A stretch of DNA of 64,000 nucleotides, from positions 186,001 to 250,000 of the forward strand of contig JBFWVJ010000001.1 of assembly GCA_050246795.1 (NCBI GenBank). Reading direction: 5' to 3'. Under the pieces are notes generated by a model. It was not told where the DNA came from, ran no database searches, and saw only the letters and a list, made by a program, of their open reading frames with translations. Below, in pieces: positions 21,552-32,353 of the stretch. The stretch is from JBFWVJ01 sp050246795 (GTDB taxonomy: Bacteria; Patescibacteriota; Gracilibacteria; JAUYGZ01). How positions within the stretch are numbered: the stretch's first letter is position 1; each line of letters starts with the position of its first letter. The position numbers and the translations under genes are program-made.

Positions 21552-24500
21552 ATGAAATATTCGCAAGCTTCTTTTTCATTTTGGAGATGGCTGCCGGTGT
21601 TGTTGAGTTTTTTGATTGCCTTGCCATGGGTCGGCGCGGTCTTTCCTATTCCCAATGCTTCAGCATGTTTTTGTTTTCAGAGCGCCACTGGGAATGGGGC
21701 AAGTATTGAAACGGATGAGGAATTCGATGTGGTGACCGTGAATACGGTCGTATTTCCTGAAGTGCCGGGAAACACTGGGGAGTTTTCTATTTCCTTTTCA
21801 GGGGCGCCTGATTTCCTGATCACGGCAGTTACTACGCCTGTTGGTGTTTCAGAAATCACCGGAGCGACAAGCGCTGAAGTGATCAATATCCCAGGAGACG
21901 GAGTTTCTAGAAATTTTGTAATCAAAGGAAAATTTACTGGAGCTGCAGGACCTAGAGGTTTGAACTTTAATGTCAATTTCAGTGTGTTTCCGGGGATTGA
22001 TGATGGAGATAATTGTGGCAATGGTTCCTTGAGCGCGACAGTGACCGCGCCTCCGCCTCCCAACCCTGTTCCGGAATTTTCTGGGACCACGACGATTGTC
22101 GGGAATCATCATAATACAGGGGACGGACCATTGGTTTTGCAAACGACTATCACGGCCCAAGATCCTGATGGGGATGATTTGACTGCTGTTCAGTTGAGCT
22201 GTGATACCGAACCTACCGGTGGCGTTGTTTTGGGGGTAGATACAAATGCCGCTGCTGACATTGCGACCCACACAGTCACGGCGACCTTTGACGAGGACGA
22301 GGACAATGATGGTTCGCCTCATGAGTGTACGTTGTCGGTGGAGGATATCGAAGGTGGAGCCGCTCAAGTTGTGGTGACCTTTGAAGCAAAAGATCCATCA
22401 CCGACTGTTACCCCTGCTCCCACCTCACTTCCAAAGGAAGGAGGGAATATCATCCTGATGATCACGGATGTGGGAGATGAAGATCAGGCGGTGAGTATTT
22501 CTGCGACAGCCTCTTCGGGGATTAATGGAGTTTCCGGAGGGAATTTTGTCTTGGATGGGAGTGGGGCCTATAATCACAATTGGGTGGTCACGACGGATCC
22601 AGGATTTACGTCCGGGTCCATTTCGGGGACGGTGACGGTGGGGGGGAAGTCCACGCCGTTTAGTATTCAAGTCGGTAGCGGAGGCGGGCGCAGAGGTCCG
22701 GATCGATTGGCGATCGTGGAAGACGATGGGGAGGACCCAAGAGATGCTGAAGAAGAAGAGTTTTCCTGTGAAAAAGATTGTGGACCCTATCTTTTGGCGG
22801 CCAAAAGAGCCGTGGAGGAAATGGTGAATTTAACAAAGAATATCGATCTCTATCCGCTCAATGGAGCTGGTTCAGGGTCTTCTGGTCCGGTCTTTGCAGG
22901 ACCTGATGTATATACTCTTCGGAGTTTAGAGCAGCGTTATCAAGCAGCAGAGAGCTATATGAGTCAGGTTTCAGCTCAGTTTGAGGTGATCAATTCTGAT
23001 CAAAACTGTTTAAAAAACTGTTTTAAAAAACCATGTCTGCCTTGCGAGATTGACACTTCTGTCTTAATCGCTCTTCGTGAGCGTGTAGGGAGTCTGAAAA
23101 GTCAGCTGAGTTACCTGGAGGCGATGAAAAAGTTTCCGGAACTTCGTGAGAAAGGATGGAACGATCGAACACTTGATCAGGCCATTAAAGATAAGAAAAC
23201 AGAGATCGAAAAATGGGAAGACGTCATTGATCGGGAAAATGCACTCGCTCTCAATATTCATTTTTGGTGTCTGGATATTGAAAAGTCAGAGAAGGTGGAA
23301 ATGTGTCCTAGAGAAAAGACGGAAAAACCAAAGCCTGATGGAGACGATCCTCGAGACGCAGGGTCTCCGGAGATCGCGGACTGTCGTGAGTGCAGCTATT
23401 TCCACACGGCTGCCTTGCTGATTTATCAAAAATATTACAAGCCGTTTATCGAAGAAATGGCGGCAAAGTACAAGGCTGATCCTTCGAGAATGTATCAGAC
23501 GAATCGTGATGGTTCGATCAAGATGAAGAAGGTGGGAAATAGTCAGGAAAGAGTCGAATCTCAAGAGTTTACGAAAGATAAACAGAAAGAAGCTCGCATC
23601 CGTGCGCTGATGAATCGATTGATCGCGCAATATAATAAGTGTCGCGAAAAATTTAAGGATGATGCGAATTGTCCAGTGGTGAAAGAATTCCCCCAACGGC
23701 CCGATAAGTGCCGGGATATTTGTGATGAGGCGATTGAAGGCTTCAATCAATGGTCGGAAAACGCTTGTCAGGATATCGATGATACTGATACCAGGAAAGA
23801 ACAGCGTGAAATCGAGAAGCTCATTCGAACAAAGACGACTGAAACAAATCGGCAAAGCAATCGGTTGGCTCGTCTGAATGCTGCGTTACAGCAGGCGTAT
23901 CAACAGGTGGGGGCTATGATTGCTCAAGGAGTCAATGTTTCTCGAGCCCAAGCTGCTATCCAGAAAGCGGAACAGAAAGCCCAAGAGCTTCAGAATTCGA
24001 TCAACCAGCTGCAGGCTGAGATCGATGCTCTGCAGCAGCGATTAAACGGTTTGAAAGACAAGAAATCCCGAAAGGATATGGAAGAGGAATTTCGGCAAAG
24101 GCATGCCGATATGATTGCCTGTCTTGAATGTTTTCCTGGCACCACTCCCCCGAGTTCTTTGGATGAACTCTGTCCGCAGACGGAGGATGAAGATCAGGGT
24201 GGCCAAGGAGGTGATGAGACAGACGAAGGCGATGATGATGATGATGTCGATCTTCCGGATGATCAAGATGGAGATCGTGGCCAGGGAGGACAACAAGGAG
24301 GAGGGCAAGGAGGAGGACAACAGGGAGGAGGTGACCAAGGTTCTGGAAGTGGGAGTCAGGGAGGAGGACGGGGGCCACAACCAGATCCTAATCCGCCACC
24401 ACCACCGCCTCCACCACCGCCTCCGCCTCCGCCACCAAGCGACGCGGATTTGTTAGCGGCGAAAAAACTCAAAGATCAAGCAGGGCAGCAGCCTCAGCAA

Positions 24501-27500
24501 CCTTCGGATGGCACGAGGACTTCTGAAGAACCAGCGAAGACAGATGGAGCAGGTACGCAGCCGCCTCAGGTCGATGGAGGACAGACAACTCCTGGGTCTG
24601 GTACGCAAGCACCTCCTTCGGGATCTGGCACACCGCCGGGTTCGGTGCCTCCTCCTACGACGACTGCGATCGTTGATCCATTCGCGGAGCAGATTTGTAA
24701 ATCCACCTTGGAAGCGAAGCGTGACGCATTGCAGGCCCAACGAGCTTCTGCCATCAGACGAGGAGACGGGGTGGAAACCATCGATTCACAATTAGCCCAG
24801 ATCCAGAAAAAACTGGCGGAAAAAGGAGAAGATCCAGCGATTTGCCGAGTGCCGGCCATGGCTTGCCGAGCGGGGACTTTTGCTCGGTTGAAAACCCTCG
24901 AAAGCGCGTTGAAATTGTCTAATTTAACGCCTCAAGAAAAGGAGCAAATCGAAAAAGCGCGTGATGATCTGAAGGATCATCTTGAGCAGTATTGCCCCAG
25001 TAGTTCGCTTTCTTGTGATAACCTTCGAGATTACAACGACTACTTAGGGACGCTCAAAGGGAAAAACACGGTGAATCAAGAATCCCTTCAGCGTGAAATA
25101 GAGGGAGTGAATGATGAATTGACGGCTCAGGGGTGCGCGACCCGGACGACCGAAACCTTCGGCGACAAGGTGAAGGTAACGGTGATTACTCACCGGTATC
25201 CTGATGGACGTATCCGTCGGGAGCAGATTTTCCCGGATGGAAGCCGGAAGGTGGAAGTCGGCAGGTTGAATGATAAAGGCGAGTTTGTCCCTACTTCATC
25301 TGCCGAATTCGATGCTCAGGGGAATGAAAAAGGAAATTACCAAAATCCAGATGGTACTAGAACCACTCGAGAAACGACCACCAATCCAGACGGCAGTGTG
25401 GACATCGTCGAACAGGATTATGATCAAAATGGTCAGCTGACCGGTTCCAGCACTCAGCATCAGACAAAAGATGCCGATGGCAATGTCACCACGGAAGAAA
25501 CGGTAAAAGATCGGGATGGAAACGTCATTCGACAGAGTACGACCACGAAAAACCCGGATGGAGGAGAGGTGAAGGTGGACCGTGTGCCATCCCCAGAGCG
25601 TCCAGGGAGCACTGAAACCACGACCACCAAGACAGGAGCCGATGGCAGTGTGGAAATCACCCGGTCGATTGTCCGACCCGATGGTTCGGTAGAGACCTTG
25701 GAGCCGGAGTACGTCGCAGGTGAGTGTACTGAACAGTATCAAAGTCTTTATGATGACTATTTGAGGAGGTCGAGCAGTTTGTTGACGATGTCAGACCGAG
25801 TCCAGTTTGCCCGTTTCGAACAACAGAATGCCGCAGCTTTGGCTCGGCTCCGGAAGTTCAAGATCTGTGGTGAAATGCCCGTGATCAATGTTCCGTGTAC
25901 CAGCTGTGCTGAACAATCTGAGACTATTCGAGAATTGAAGAGAATGCTCGAGACGTACCACAACAGTACTGATGCGAAAGTCCTTCCGGTCTTGGCGCGA
26001 GGGATCCAGGATTTCCTCAAAACGCCTTCTCATCAGTCAAATCTCGCCAAGTACTTTGGATGTACGAGGGGTATGTTGGAGATTGCTGAAATGAGTCCGA
26101 ATGGATTTAACGATCCATTGATTCGCCAGTGTTCACAGATTGCTATTTTGTCACTTCCAGAGAATGTCACTTACGCGCCGCGAGTCAGTGAGCGAGTGGT
26201 GCAGACCAAAGATGGTCCAGTCGTCGTGCGCACGGATGAAAATGGAAATGAAACGGTTTATAAACGTAAGGATGGAAACGCGGTTGAATACTCCGGAACA
26301 GATGGTTCGGGAGGAAAAATTGTTCGTGATGAAAATAAAGGAACGATTACGCAGACCCACCAAAGTGCGGATGGGACGGTCGTGGAAACGGTGAAGACCT
26401 ACCCGCCGGGGACTCCCATCCCGGAAGCCAAGCCTGGTGATGTGACCATTCGTCCCGCCAATCCCAATACTCCACCGAGCAGTACCAGAACGACCCGGAT
26501 CAATCCGGACAAGACGGTGGAAATCGAAGAAGTCGACTCCAATGGTCAGAAAACAATCACTCGTGGCACTTTGACAGAGAAAGAAGGCGGTCAGGTCAGT
26601 ATTACCGTCACCGAACGACAGGTGATCGGCAAAGGACCTTGTGATGCATGTCGTGATTTAGATGCCGAGATGGTTCAAGGGTATCACCGATGGCAAGATC
26701 TTTTCCGAAAGCTCATGAACGGGACGCTGAAGCTTTCCAACGGGAAGAACCTGACCCCGCCCCATGATTACACCGATCCGGCGACGCCGAACCAGACATC
26801 GCCAGGGTTGAATAGCCAGATCCGCAATGCAGAGATCGCTTTACAAAGCGCTGATCGTTCCATTGCGGCCGCAAAGGATGATGCTGCGAAAAAAGCTGCT
26901 TCAGATGCGCGGCAACAAGCGATGAATACTTTGAAGACCTTGCAAGGACAAGTGAATGATTCCTATCGCATTGCCGATCAACTGTTCACAGATTACGAGA
27001 CATGGCAAAAGAATCTCGACACCCTTTCCGGTGGTCGAGAGGCCTTTGAAAAGATGCGAAAGTGTCATGAGCTGGTGAAGGCAGGGACTTGTGAATCGCC
27101 TTACCAATGTCAGGGCAATCCGAAGTGTGTCTTCGGTGATGACCGGCCTTTGGAAGGTTTGAATCGAGATGACTATTTAGGCCGTTTCCAGGCTTCTGGA
27201 AGTGGTCCGGGAGGTCACTACAGCAATGGTCAGCCACGGAAATGGGTGGAAAATCCTCGTGATCGTGACCAGCGTTTGGCATCTGATGAACGTCCGAGCA
27301 ATGTTGAAGTCCGGCTCGGAGAAAATGGTGAGCAGGTCATTCGCGTGACGGAAGGGAACAAGGTCAGTACCACGATCGAACACCCGAATGGTTCCCTGAC
27401 GCTGACGGAAGAAGAAAAAAATGGGCAAGGGGAAACGATCAGCAAAAAAGTTACTCGTCCGAATGGAACCGTCGAGCAAACGACGGTGACGGTGGAGAAC

Positions 27501-30128
27501 GGTGATAAGAAAACGACCACTGTCCTTATCCAGCCAGAAAAAGCTCAGCCAGTGGTGATCTATGAACGACAAGAATATCGATCTCCGTCATCTCATGGAG
27601 GGATATCTTCGACGGAGCGAACGGTGGATCCTGTGTCGGGAGAAGAAGAAATAAAGGAGTACCGTCCAGAAACCTATGGAGATGGTGAGACCATCAAGTC
27701 TGATGGAGCGATGCAGGTGACGGTAAAGAAAAAAGATGGAACCGTCCTTCGCAGCTATTCTGAAATTCAGCTCGAAAATGGCCAGGAATTACGGATCGGG
27801 ATCAATCCTCGAGAACAGGTCATCAACGTGGAAGATGCCGAGTACTATGTCCAGCAGGGTGGGGTAAGAGACTCTGATGACAAAGGGACTTTTGTCCGGA
27901 TGAATGACGGCAAGAAGTATTACTATGAAGAGGTACAGCTTCCGACCGGTGAAAGTCGTCAGCGGGTCAGCAGTATCGAAAACCCAGATGGCAGTATCAC
28001 TTTGGCTCCACGAGTGGCAGTTGATCCGTGTACTCGCGTGCCAGATGTGGTTCGATATGATCAGTATGTGACGGAATTATTTGGATCCCGAGCTCGAGAA
28101 GCCGCTCAACGTTTGACGCAGATCAATCAACAGCGAGCGAGAAACGGACAAGCTGGTTTGACCATTATCGATTTCACGGACGAAAATGGCAATATCGTCC
28201 CTGCTGGTACTCCAGGAGCCAGCCCGGTCGCCCCTGAGTACCGTCCTGTCTATGATGAGGGCCAAAAAGTCTTGCAGGTACTGGAACGATACCAACAGCT
28301 CTTGAGCGAACTGGAAAGTGCTCGCTTGAATTCTTCGCGGTCGCCTGCACAGATCATTCGTGATATTGAAAACCTGCTCAATCAGAACGCTTCCTTCCAA
28401 TATTTCCCACCGCTTAGGACCATGGTCCAAGAAGTGAATCGGCGGGCACGAGGGACGGATTGTCCTGGCAGTGTTTATAAAGCCGGCGTGGGTGATATCG
28501 AAGTGACTCGTGGAGTGGTTTCGCAAGTGGGAAATACGAAAACTTTCGTGCCGGTCGACCATCAAGGTCATCCGGTCGGGTCTCTCCCAGGAGCTACGGG
28601 TTCCACCGTGGAAACGACGGTTGACTGGACCTTGAAACCGGACGTGCCAAACCCTTGTGTTTTGCCTTCGCCGCAAGACTGGGATGCTAAAAAAGAAGCT
28701 TTGATCGCGGGTCTGGTGCAGGGGGGTGCTGACCGTGCCGATATGGATTCACTCCTCGCGTCATTCTATGATTACTGGAAAGATGTCGCCTCTGCACAGG
28801 CCAATGATCCGGAAATGGTTCGAAAGATCCAGGGATTCCAGGGTCTTCAGGCAGAACATCCTCAGGTATGGGCACAAATAAAAGCCGCCTTTCAGATCAG
28901 CTGTGACGGCACCGTCTATCAAACGGCTGCTGGGAAGGTCACGTTGCAAGAGGTCCGAATCACTCAGCCTGGATCATCTACTCCGGTGCAGCCAGCATCT
29001 GGAAGGGTGGTCTTCGAAGGAACAAAGTCGACGGAAAAAATCCCTTGTTCGATCGATGAAGTCCTGAAAAATGTGGCGGTGGCTTTGCAGTCGCCTGGAT
29101 TGGGGGATAAAGAGCGCGAAGCGTTGCAGAAGTCGATTCCTTCACTTCAGCAGGCCCTTCGTTTGCAACGGGATATCGCTGCGGAAGAAAACTCAGCAGC
29201 GCTTCAGGTTCGAATCAAAAATTACTATGAATTCCTGGCGACACATCCGGAAGTGCTTTCACTTCTTACCGCATTCAATGAAGAAGCGATTCAGTCCAAC
29301 CAGTGTTCGCTCTATGTGGTGACAAATTATCGATATGGAAATCAAGAAGCGACGGTATTTCTCACGCAACCGCCTGCTCCTGGCAGTGAGCGGACGGTGA
29401 CCGACTTGAACCTTGATCAGAGGGATCCCTGTTTGGCAGTGGTTTCAGGAGTGCCGTTTTCTCGTTATCTCACGGACGATTTTATTCAGAAACGAGAAGA
29501 GCTCAGAAAAAGAAAAAATACGCTGAACCCGGCAGATCAGCAGGCAATGGAGGATTTGGAATGGGGCAGGATCAGTGATCCCGCATGGCAGGAATACTAT
29601 CAGGAGCACGCGCAGCTTGATGCCGCAGCCCAGAGATACGTTCAATTGAAGAATGAGCTGCGCTCTATTTCCGCCCAGCAGAACTCCGCGGCCTTCAATG
29701 ACGTGATTCGCCGTATGGAGGAGCTGTTCCGAGCCAATCGTCAATTCGACCATTTCCCACCCCTGCTCCAACTCGTACATGATTTGGAAACGGCATATCT
29801 CAAAGAAACTGGACGTGAGTGCACTTCCCGTGTCGCTGGAGAAAGCTTGCTGCTCTCCCAGGATGGCCCGATCAAAGTCAAATGGCCAGTGCAGTTGATC
29901 GATCCTGCGCGAGCGTGTATCGATTTTGCTCCTGACAAACGAAGCCTCTTGATCCAGTACTTCCGAGGTTTGCAGCAACGACTGGCAGGAGAGGGTGAGG
30001 CATTCTCTCGAGAAGTCTTCCAAAAGACCTTTGAGAGCATGGTGAAATCAGGCCAGTTGCCAGCAGACATCCGTGATGAGATCCAAGAATCGTTTACCGG
30101 TGTTTCTTCGTCCGGTCCTACTCCTTAA
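21552..30128 (+). CDS. Giant secreted multi-repeat protein (2858 aa)
   Basis: A signal peptide (hydrophobic residues 13-30, cut near ASA/C at 39) leads to Ig/cadherin-like beta segments (to about 380; DPDGDD, GSISGTVTVGG). Helical modules headed by paired cysteines then appear at residues 406/410, 495/498, 611/614, 720/724, 1449/1452 and 1697/1700. A coiled coil (about 750-845), an acidic/Gly-Gln linker (880-947) and polyproline (948-963) separate the early ones. Three beta-repeat tracts (about 1201-1390, 1541-1697, 1914-2155) are built of NPDGS/DGTV units like YD or RHS-type strands. The C-terminal 700 residues contain duplicated helical domains (QYFPPLRTMV versus DHFPPLLQLV). No catalytic motif was recognised. 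It is likely a long surface fibre or adhesin. Confidence 0.85.
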   Translation: MKYSQASFSFWRWLPVLLSFLIALPWVGAVFPIPNASACFCFQSATGNGASIETDEEFDVVTVNTVVFPEVPGNTGEFSISFSGAPDFLITAVTTPVGVSEITGATSAEVINIPGDGVSRNFVIKGKFTGAAGPRGLNFNVNFSVFPGIDDGDNCGNGSLSATVTAPPPPNPVPEFSGTTTIVGNHHNTGDGPLVLQTTITAQDPDGDDLTAVQLSCDTEPTGGVVLGVDTNAAADIATHTVTATFDEDEDNDGSPHECTLSVEDIEGGAAQVVVTFEAKDPSPTVTPAPTSLPKEGGNIILMITDVGDEDQAVSISATASSGINGVSGGNFVLDGSGAYNHNWVVTTDPGFTSGSISGTVTVGGKSTPFSIQVGSGGGRRGPDRLAIVEDDGEDPRDAEEEEFSCEKDCGPYLLAAKRAVEEMVNLTKNIDLYPLNGAGSGSSGPVFAGPDVYTLRSLEQRYQAAESYMSQVSAQFEVINSDQNCLKNCFKKPCLPCEIDTSVLIALRERVGSLKSQLSYLEAMKKFPELREKGWNDRTLDQAIKDKKTEIEKWEDVIDRENALALNIHFWCLDIEKSEKVEMCPREKTEKPKPDGDDPRDAGSPEIADCRECSYFHTAALLIYQKYYKPFIEEMAAKYKADPSRMYQTNRDGSIKMKKVGNSQERVESQEFTKDKQKEARIRALMNRLIAQYNKCREKFKDDANCPVVKEFPQRPDKCRDICDEAIEGFNQWSENACQDIDDTDTRKEQREIEKLIRTKTTETNRQSNRLARLNAALQQAYQQVGAMIAQGVNVSRAQAAIQKAEQKAQELQNSINQLQAEIDALQQRLNGLKDKKSRKDMEEEFRQRHADMIACLECFPGTTPPSSLDELCPQTEDEDQGGQGGDETDEGDDDDDVDLPDDQDGDRGQGGQQGGGQGGGQQGGGDQGSGSGSQGGGRGPQPDPNPPPPPPPPPPPPPPPSDADLLAAKKLKDQAGQQPQQPSDGTRTSEEPAKTDGAGTQPPQVDGGQTTPGSGTQAPPSGSGTPPGSVPPPTTTAIVDPFAEQICKSTLEAKRDALQAQRASAIRRGDGVETIDSQLAQIQKKLAEKGEDPAICRVPAMACRAGTFARLKTLESALKLSNLTPQEKEQIEKARDDLKDHLEQYCPSSSLSCDNLRDYNDYLGTLKGKNTVNQESLQREIEGVNDELTAQGCATRTTETFGDKVKVTVITHRYPDGRIRREQIFPDGSRKVEVGRLNDKGEFVPTSSAEFDAQGNEKGNYQNPDGTRTTRETTTNPDGSVDIVEQDYDQNGQLTGSSTQHQTKDADGNVTTEETVKDRDGNVIRQSTTTKNPDGGEVKVDRVPSPERPGSTETTTTKTGADGSVEITRSIVRPDGSVETLEPEYVAGECTEQYQSLYDDYLRRSSSLLTMSDRVQFARFEQQNAAALARLRKFKICGEMPVINVPCTSCAEQSETIRELKRMLETYHNSTDAKVLPVLARGIQDFLKTPSHQSNLAKYFGCTRGMLEIAEMSPNGFNDPLIRQCSQIAILSLPENVTYAPRVSERVVQTKDGPVVVRTDENGNETVYKRKDGNAVEYSGTDGSGGKIVRDENKGTITQTHQSADGTVVETVKTYPPGTPIPEAKPGDVTIRPANPNTPPSSTRTTRINPDKTVEIEEVDSNGQKTITRGTLTEKEGGQVSITVTERQVIGKGPCDACRDLDAEMVQGYHRWQDLFRKLMNGTLKLSNGKNLTPPHDYTDPATPNQTSPGLNSQIRNAEIALQSADRSIAAAKDDAAKKAASDARQQAMNTLKTLQGQVNDSYRIADQLFTDYETWQKNLDTLSGGREAFEKMRKCHELVKAGTCESPYQCQGNPKCVFGDDRPLEGLNRDDYLGRFQASGSGPGGHYSNGQPRKWVENPRDRDQRLASDERPSNVEVRLGENGEQVIRVTEGNKVSTTIEHPNGSLTLTEEEKNGQGETISKKVTRPNGTVEQTTVTVENGDKKTTTVLIQPEKAQPVVIYERQEYRSPSSHGGISSTERTVDPVSGEEEIKEYRPETYGDGETIKSDGAMQVTVKKKDGTVLRSYSEIQLENGQELRIGINPREQVINVEDAEYYVQQGGVRDSDDKGTFVRMNDGKKYYYEEVQLPTGESRQRVSSIENPDGSITLAPRVAVDPCTRVPDVVRYDQYVTELFGSRAREAAQRLTQINQQRARNGQAGLTIIDFTDENGNIVPAGTPGASPVAPEYRPVYDEGQKVLQVLERYQQLLSELESARLNSSRSPAQIIRDIENLLNQNASFQYFPPLRTMVQEVNRRARGTDCPGSVYKAGVGDIEVTRGVVSQVGNTKTFVPVDHQGHPVGSLPGATGSTVETTVDWTLKPDVPNPCVLPSPQDWDAKKEALIAGLVQGGADRADMDSLLASFYDYWKDVASAQANDPEMVRKIQGFQGLQAEHPQVWAQIKAAFQISCDGTVYQTAAGKVTLQEVRITQPGSSTPVQPASGRVVFEGTKSTEKIPCSIDEVLKNVAVALQSPGLGDKEREALQKSIPSLQQALRLQRDIAAEENSAALQVRIKNYYEFLATHPEVLSLLTAFNEEAIQSNQCSLYVVTNYRYGNQEATVFLTQPPAPGSERTVTDLNLDQRDPCLAVVSGVPFSRYLTDDFIQKREELRKRKNTLNPADQQAMEDLEWGRISDPAWQEYYQEHAQLDAAAQRYVQLKNELRSISAQQNSAAFNDVIRRMEELFRANRQFDHFPPLLQLVHDLETAYLKETGRECTSRVAGESLLLSQDGPIKVKWPVQLIDPARACIDFAPDKRSLLIQYFRGLQQRLAGEGEAFSREVFQKTFESMVKSGQLPADIRDEIQESFTGVSSSGPTP

Positions 30129-30145
30129 GCTTTCTCTTTTTTTCT

Positions 30146-32311
30146 ATGAAATCTTCTTTTCCCCAGTTCAAAGTCCTGATGGAGCGGTATCCGTACCGAT
30201 TTCTGTTGGGGGCCATCGTGCTGGTGTTCTGCGCTTTCTTCTTGATCATGACCGCTCGAGATGCGGAGATGGTCCCGACGGATGGCGATGTGAACGAATT
30301 GATCGATGAACTTCAGGATTCGACTGGATTGGACCTTTCGGAATTTATCAGCGGAGCGTTGTTGGCTCAACTGCTGCCTTCCAGTTCTTCCGATGCGCCG
30401 TCCCTTCCTCGATTCTCGATTCGGCCGTTGGAGACCTTCCAGTCTTCGGAATTGACCTTTGATCGTTCAAATCTACCTGATGGTATTTCTTTGAGCGGAG
30501 ATCGTTCATCCGATGTCGAAGCAGATGAAGCGATTCGCTTCGAAGCGGGGGTAGAGAATCTTTCTTCCACAGTCGCTTCGGGCGATCCTGAACCTTTCAC
30601 GTTTTCACGCATTACCGATTTTGACCGGTTCGCGGAAGACTTGTCTCAGAAGTTGACCGATACTCAAACAGAAGAAGGGTTTGGGAAGCTGATGGATTCC
30701 GTGCTGATGATTTTGAGCCGCACTTTTTTGCGAGATTCGCTGGTGGCCGATGAGGTTGCTTCCGAGCCTCTCTACCACCCGAATGGAGAGGTGTTGTCCT
30801 GGGCGATGTTTTATAAGTTCTTGGCACAAAAATCCAATCTGTCTTTTGCTCCTGGAGCCGGAGAAGAGTGGTTTACGCCGTATGAGAGCTGGTTCCGAAG
30901 TCAGTACTCACAGTATCCGTACTTTGATGCTTCGGCTCCTGCTGCTGAAGAGATCGTCATCAACTTGTTTGGCGGATTGCCGCTGGGGGTGACGAAGAAT
31001 CCTCCAGAGGTCACGGTGGCATCTCCGACTTTTGGAGGGGGTTCTCCTTTGCTCGACTTTGCGGAACCACAGGAAGCGTTGCTCTATCACCCGAATGGAC
31101 AGGTGTTGTCCTGGGCGATGTTTTATAAATTTTTAGCACAGCAACAAGGTCTTACTTTGACCGCCAAGCCAGGAGAGCTGTGGTTCGTTCCCTATGAAAA
31201 CTGGTTTCAGGATACCTACACCAACTTTCCGTTTTATGATCCTTCCGAGCCGGCCCGGCCGAGTATCGTAAGAGGACTGTATGGAGGAATCCCATCGGGA
31301 GTGACTTCTCAGCGTCCGATCACGGGAGTGGTCGAACTCATACAGGATCCCTTTTTCCGTGAATTGTTGGGGCCGGATGAAACGCCGTTTCCTCCGATCG
31401 AATTTCAGGTGAGTGCTGATGAAGCCCAGCAATACGCTGATGCTCGTTATGCGTCTGAAGATGAACAGCTCGATTTCTTTTTGGCCGGTGGCTTACGAGT
31501 GACCTGGTCTCGGCTCTGGCCATTGATCGTGCAAAGAGAAGCAAATGCTTCTGCAGCCTCTGGAGGGCGACCAGTGATTGATCCTGAAACCACAGGACAA
31601 GCTCCTTATCAGGCTTGGTTTCAGCGGTATTTCCCTGAGCTCCCGGTGCCATCGATGGAAGAGCCGGTAACGCTTGGTCAAGCCAGGTATTTCCTCCGAG
31701 GCCAGCTCCCGGAAGGAAGCTACGGCACCAATGCGAAGCTCCAGCAAATCCTGAAGGTTTTTTCACCTGCGACTGGTTCCACTTCTTTTGGTGACTCATC
31801 ATTGATTCAATCGGTTGAAGAGCAGGATTCAGTACCGGTGTATATTGTGGAGTCGCCGGAAGGAGCGCTTGAAGAGCATGATTTGGGGCTTGATTATCTG
31901 GCGACAGCCATTTTGTCCTTGGGAGAAGAACGAGAAATATTGCGGATCGAGGAAGAGTTGTCGACAAATCCTGCCTATCAGGAAGACCTGGATGCTTTCA
32001 TCTCCGGGCCCGGACAGCCTCTTTCTCCCGTTTATGCCGATACTTCTGCCGCTGAAGCGACCCCAAATCTCGCTGAGTTGACGGAAGTGTTGTTCTCCGT
32101 GTATCAAGCTCCTTCATTCCTCGAGAGCCTTCGAATATTGACTCAGCTGTTCGCGTTTGAAGAAGGGGAAATCATTCAAGCATCTTCCGAATTCGCTGAG
32201 GAGGTGGTGCTTCCGGCAGAGGATGATGATCTGCCATTTGAAGACTGCTCCCAGACTTCCGAAGGGGTTATCGTGGATGATCACCCCGATTGTCAGCCTT
32301 TCATTCTCTAA
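30146..32311 (+). CDS. Membrane-anchored repeat protein, possibly SLH-like (721 aa)
   Basis: A single membrane helix (about residues 19-37) anchors a large acidic exterior part. Two near-identical repeats 104 residues apart start at 209 and 313 (LYHPNGxVLSWAMFYKFLAQ, then W-F-x-PYExWF and IPSGVT/LPLGVT ends). A third, more distant copy starts near 447 (LRVTWSRLWPLIV, APYQAWFQRYFPELP). The HPN...W...L plus W..PY pattern faintly resembles surface-layer-homology repeats, but the TRAE core is missing, so this is tentative. Its start is 17 bases after the 2858-aa gene, and the 4792-aa gene begins 42 bases on, forming one operon. It may tether the giant proteins. Confidence 0.75.
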   Translation: MKSSFPQFKVLMERYPYRFLLGAIVLVFCAFFLIMTARDAEMVPTDGDVNELIDELQDSTGLDLSEFISGALLAQLLPSSSSDAPSLPRFSIRPLETFQSSELTFDRSNLPDGISLSGDRSSDVEADEAIRFEAGVENLSSTVASGDPEPFTFSRITDFDRFAEDLSQKLTDTQTEEGFGKLMDSVLMILSRTFLRDSLVADEVASEPLYHPNGEVLSWAMFYKFLAQKSNLSFAPGAGEEWFTPYESWFRSQYSQYPYFDASAPAAEEIVINLFGGLPLGVTKNPPEVTVASPTFGGGSPLLDFAEPQEALLYHPNGQVLSWAMFYKFLAQQQGLTLTAKPGELWFVPYENWFQDTYTNFPFYDPSEPARPSIVRGLYGGIPSGVTSQRPITGVVELIQDPFFRELLGPDETPFPPIEFQVSADEAQQYADARYASEDEQLDFFLAGGLRVTWSRLWPLIVQREANASAASGGRPVIDPETTGQAPYQAWFQRYFPELPVPSMEEPVTLGQARYFLRGQLPEGSYGTNAKLQQILKVFSPATGSTSFGDSSLIQSVEEQDSVPVYIVESPEGALEEHDLGLDYLATAILSLGEEREILRIEEELSTNPAYQEDLDAFISGPGQPLSPVYADTSAAEATPNLAELTEVLFSVYQAPSFLESLRILTQLFAFEEGEIIQASSEFAEEVVLPAEDDDLPFEDCSQTSEGVIVDDHPDCQPFIL

Positions 32312-32353
32312 GCTTTTCGTTTTTCAACCACCAAAACAAAAATAAACCGCATT

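Noticed and set aside
24001..24378. Minus-strand ORF with His/Leu-rich repeats opposite the acidic linker of the 2858-aa gene
   Set aside because: Low-complexity shadow with no start context or domain.
27230..27572. Minus-strand ORFs opposite the NPDG tracts
   Set aside because: Shadows of repetitive beta-strand coding. The plus frame is continuous for 8.6 kb.
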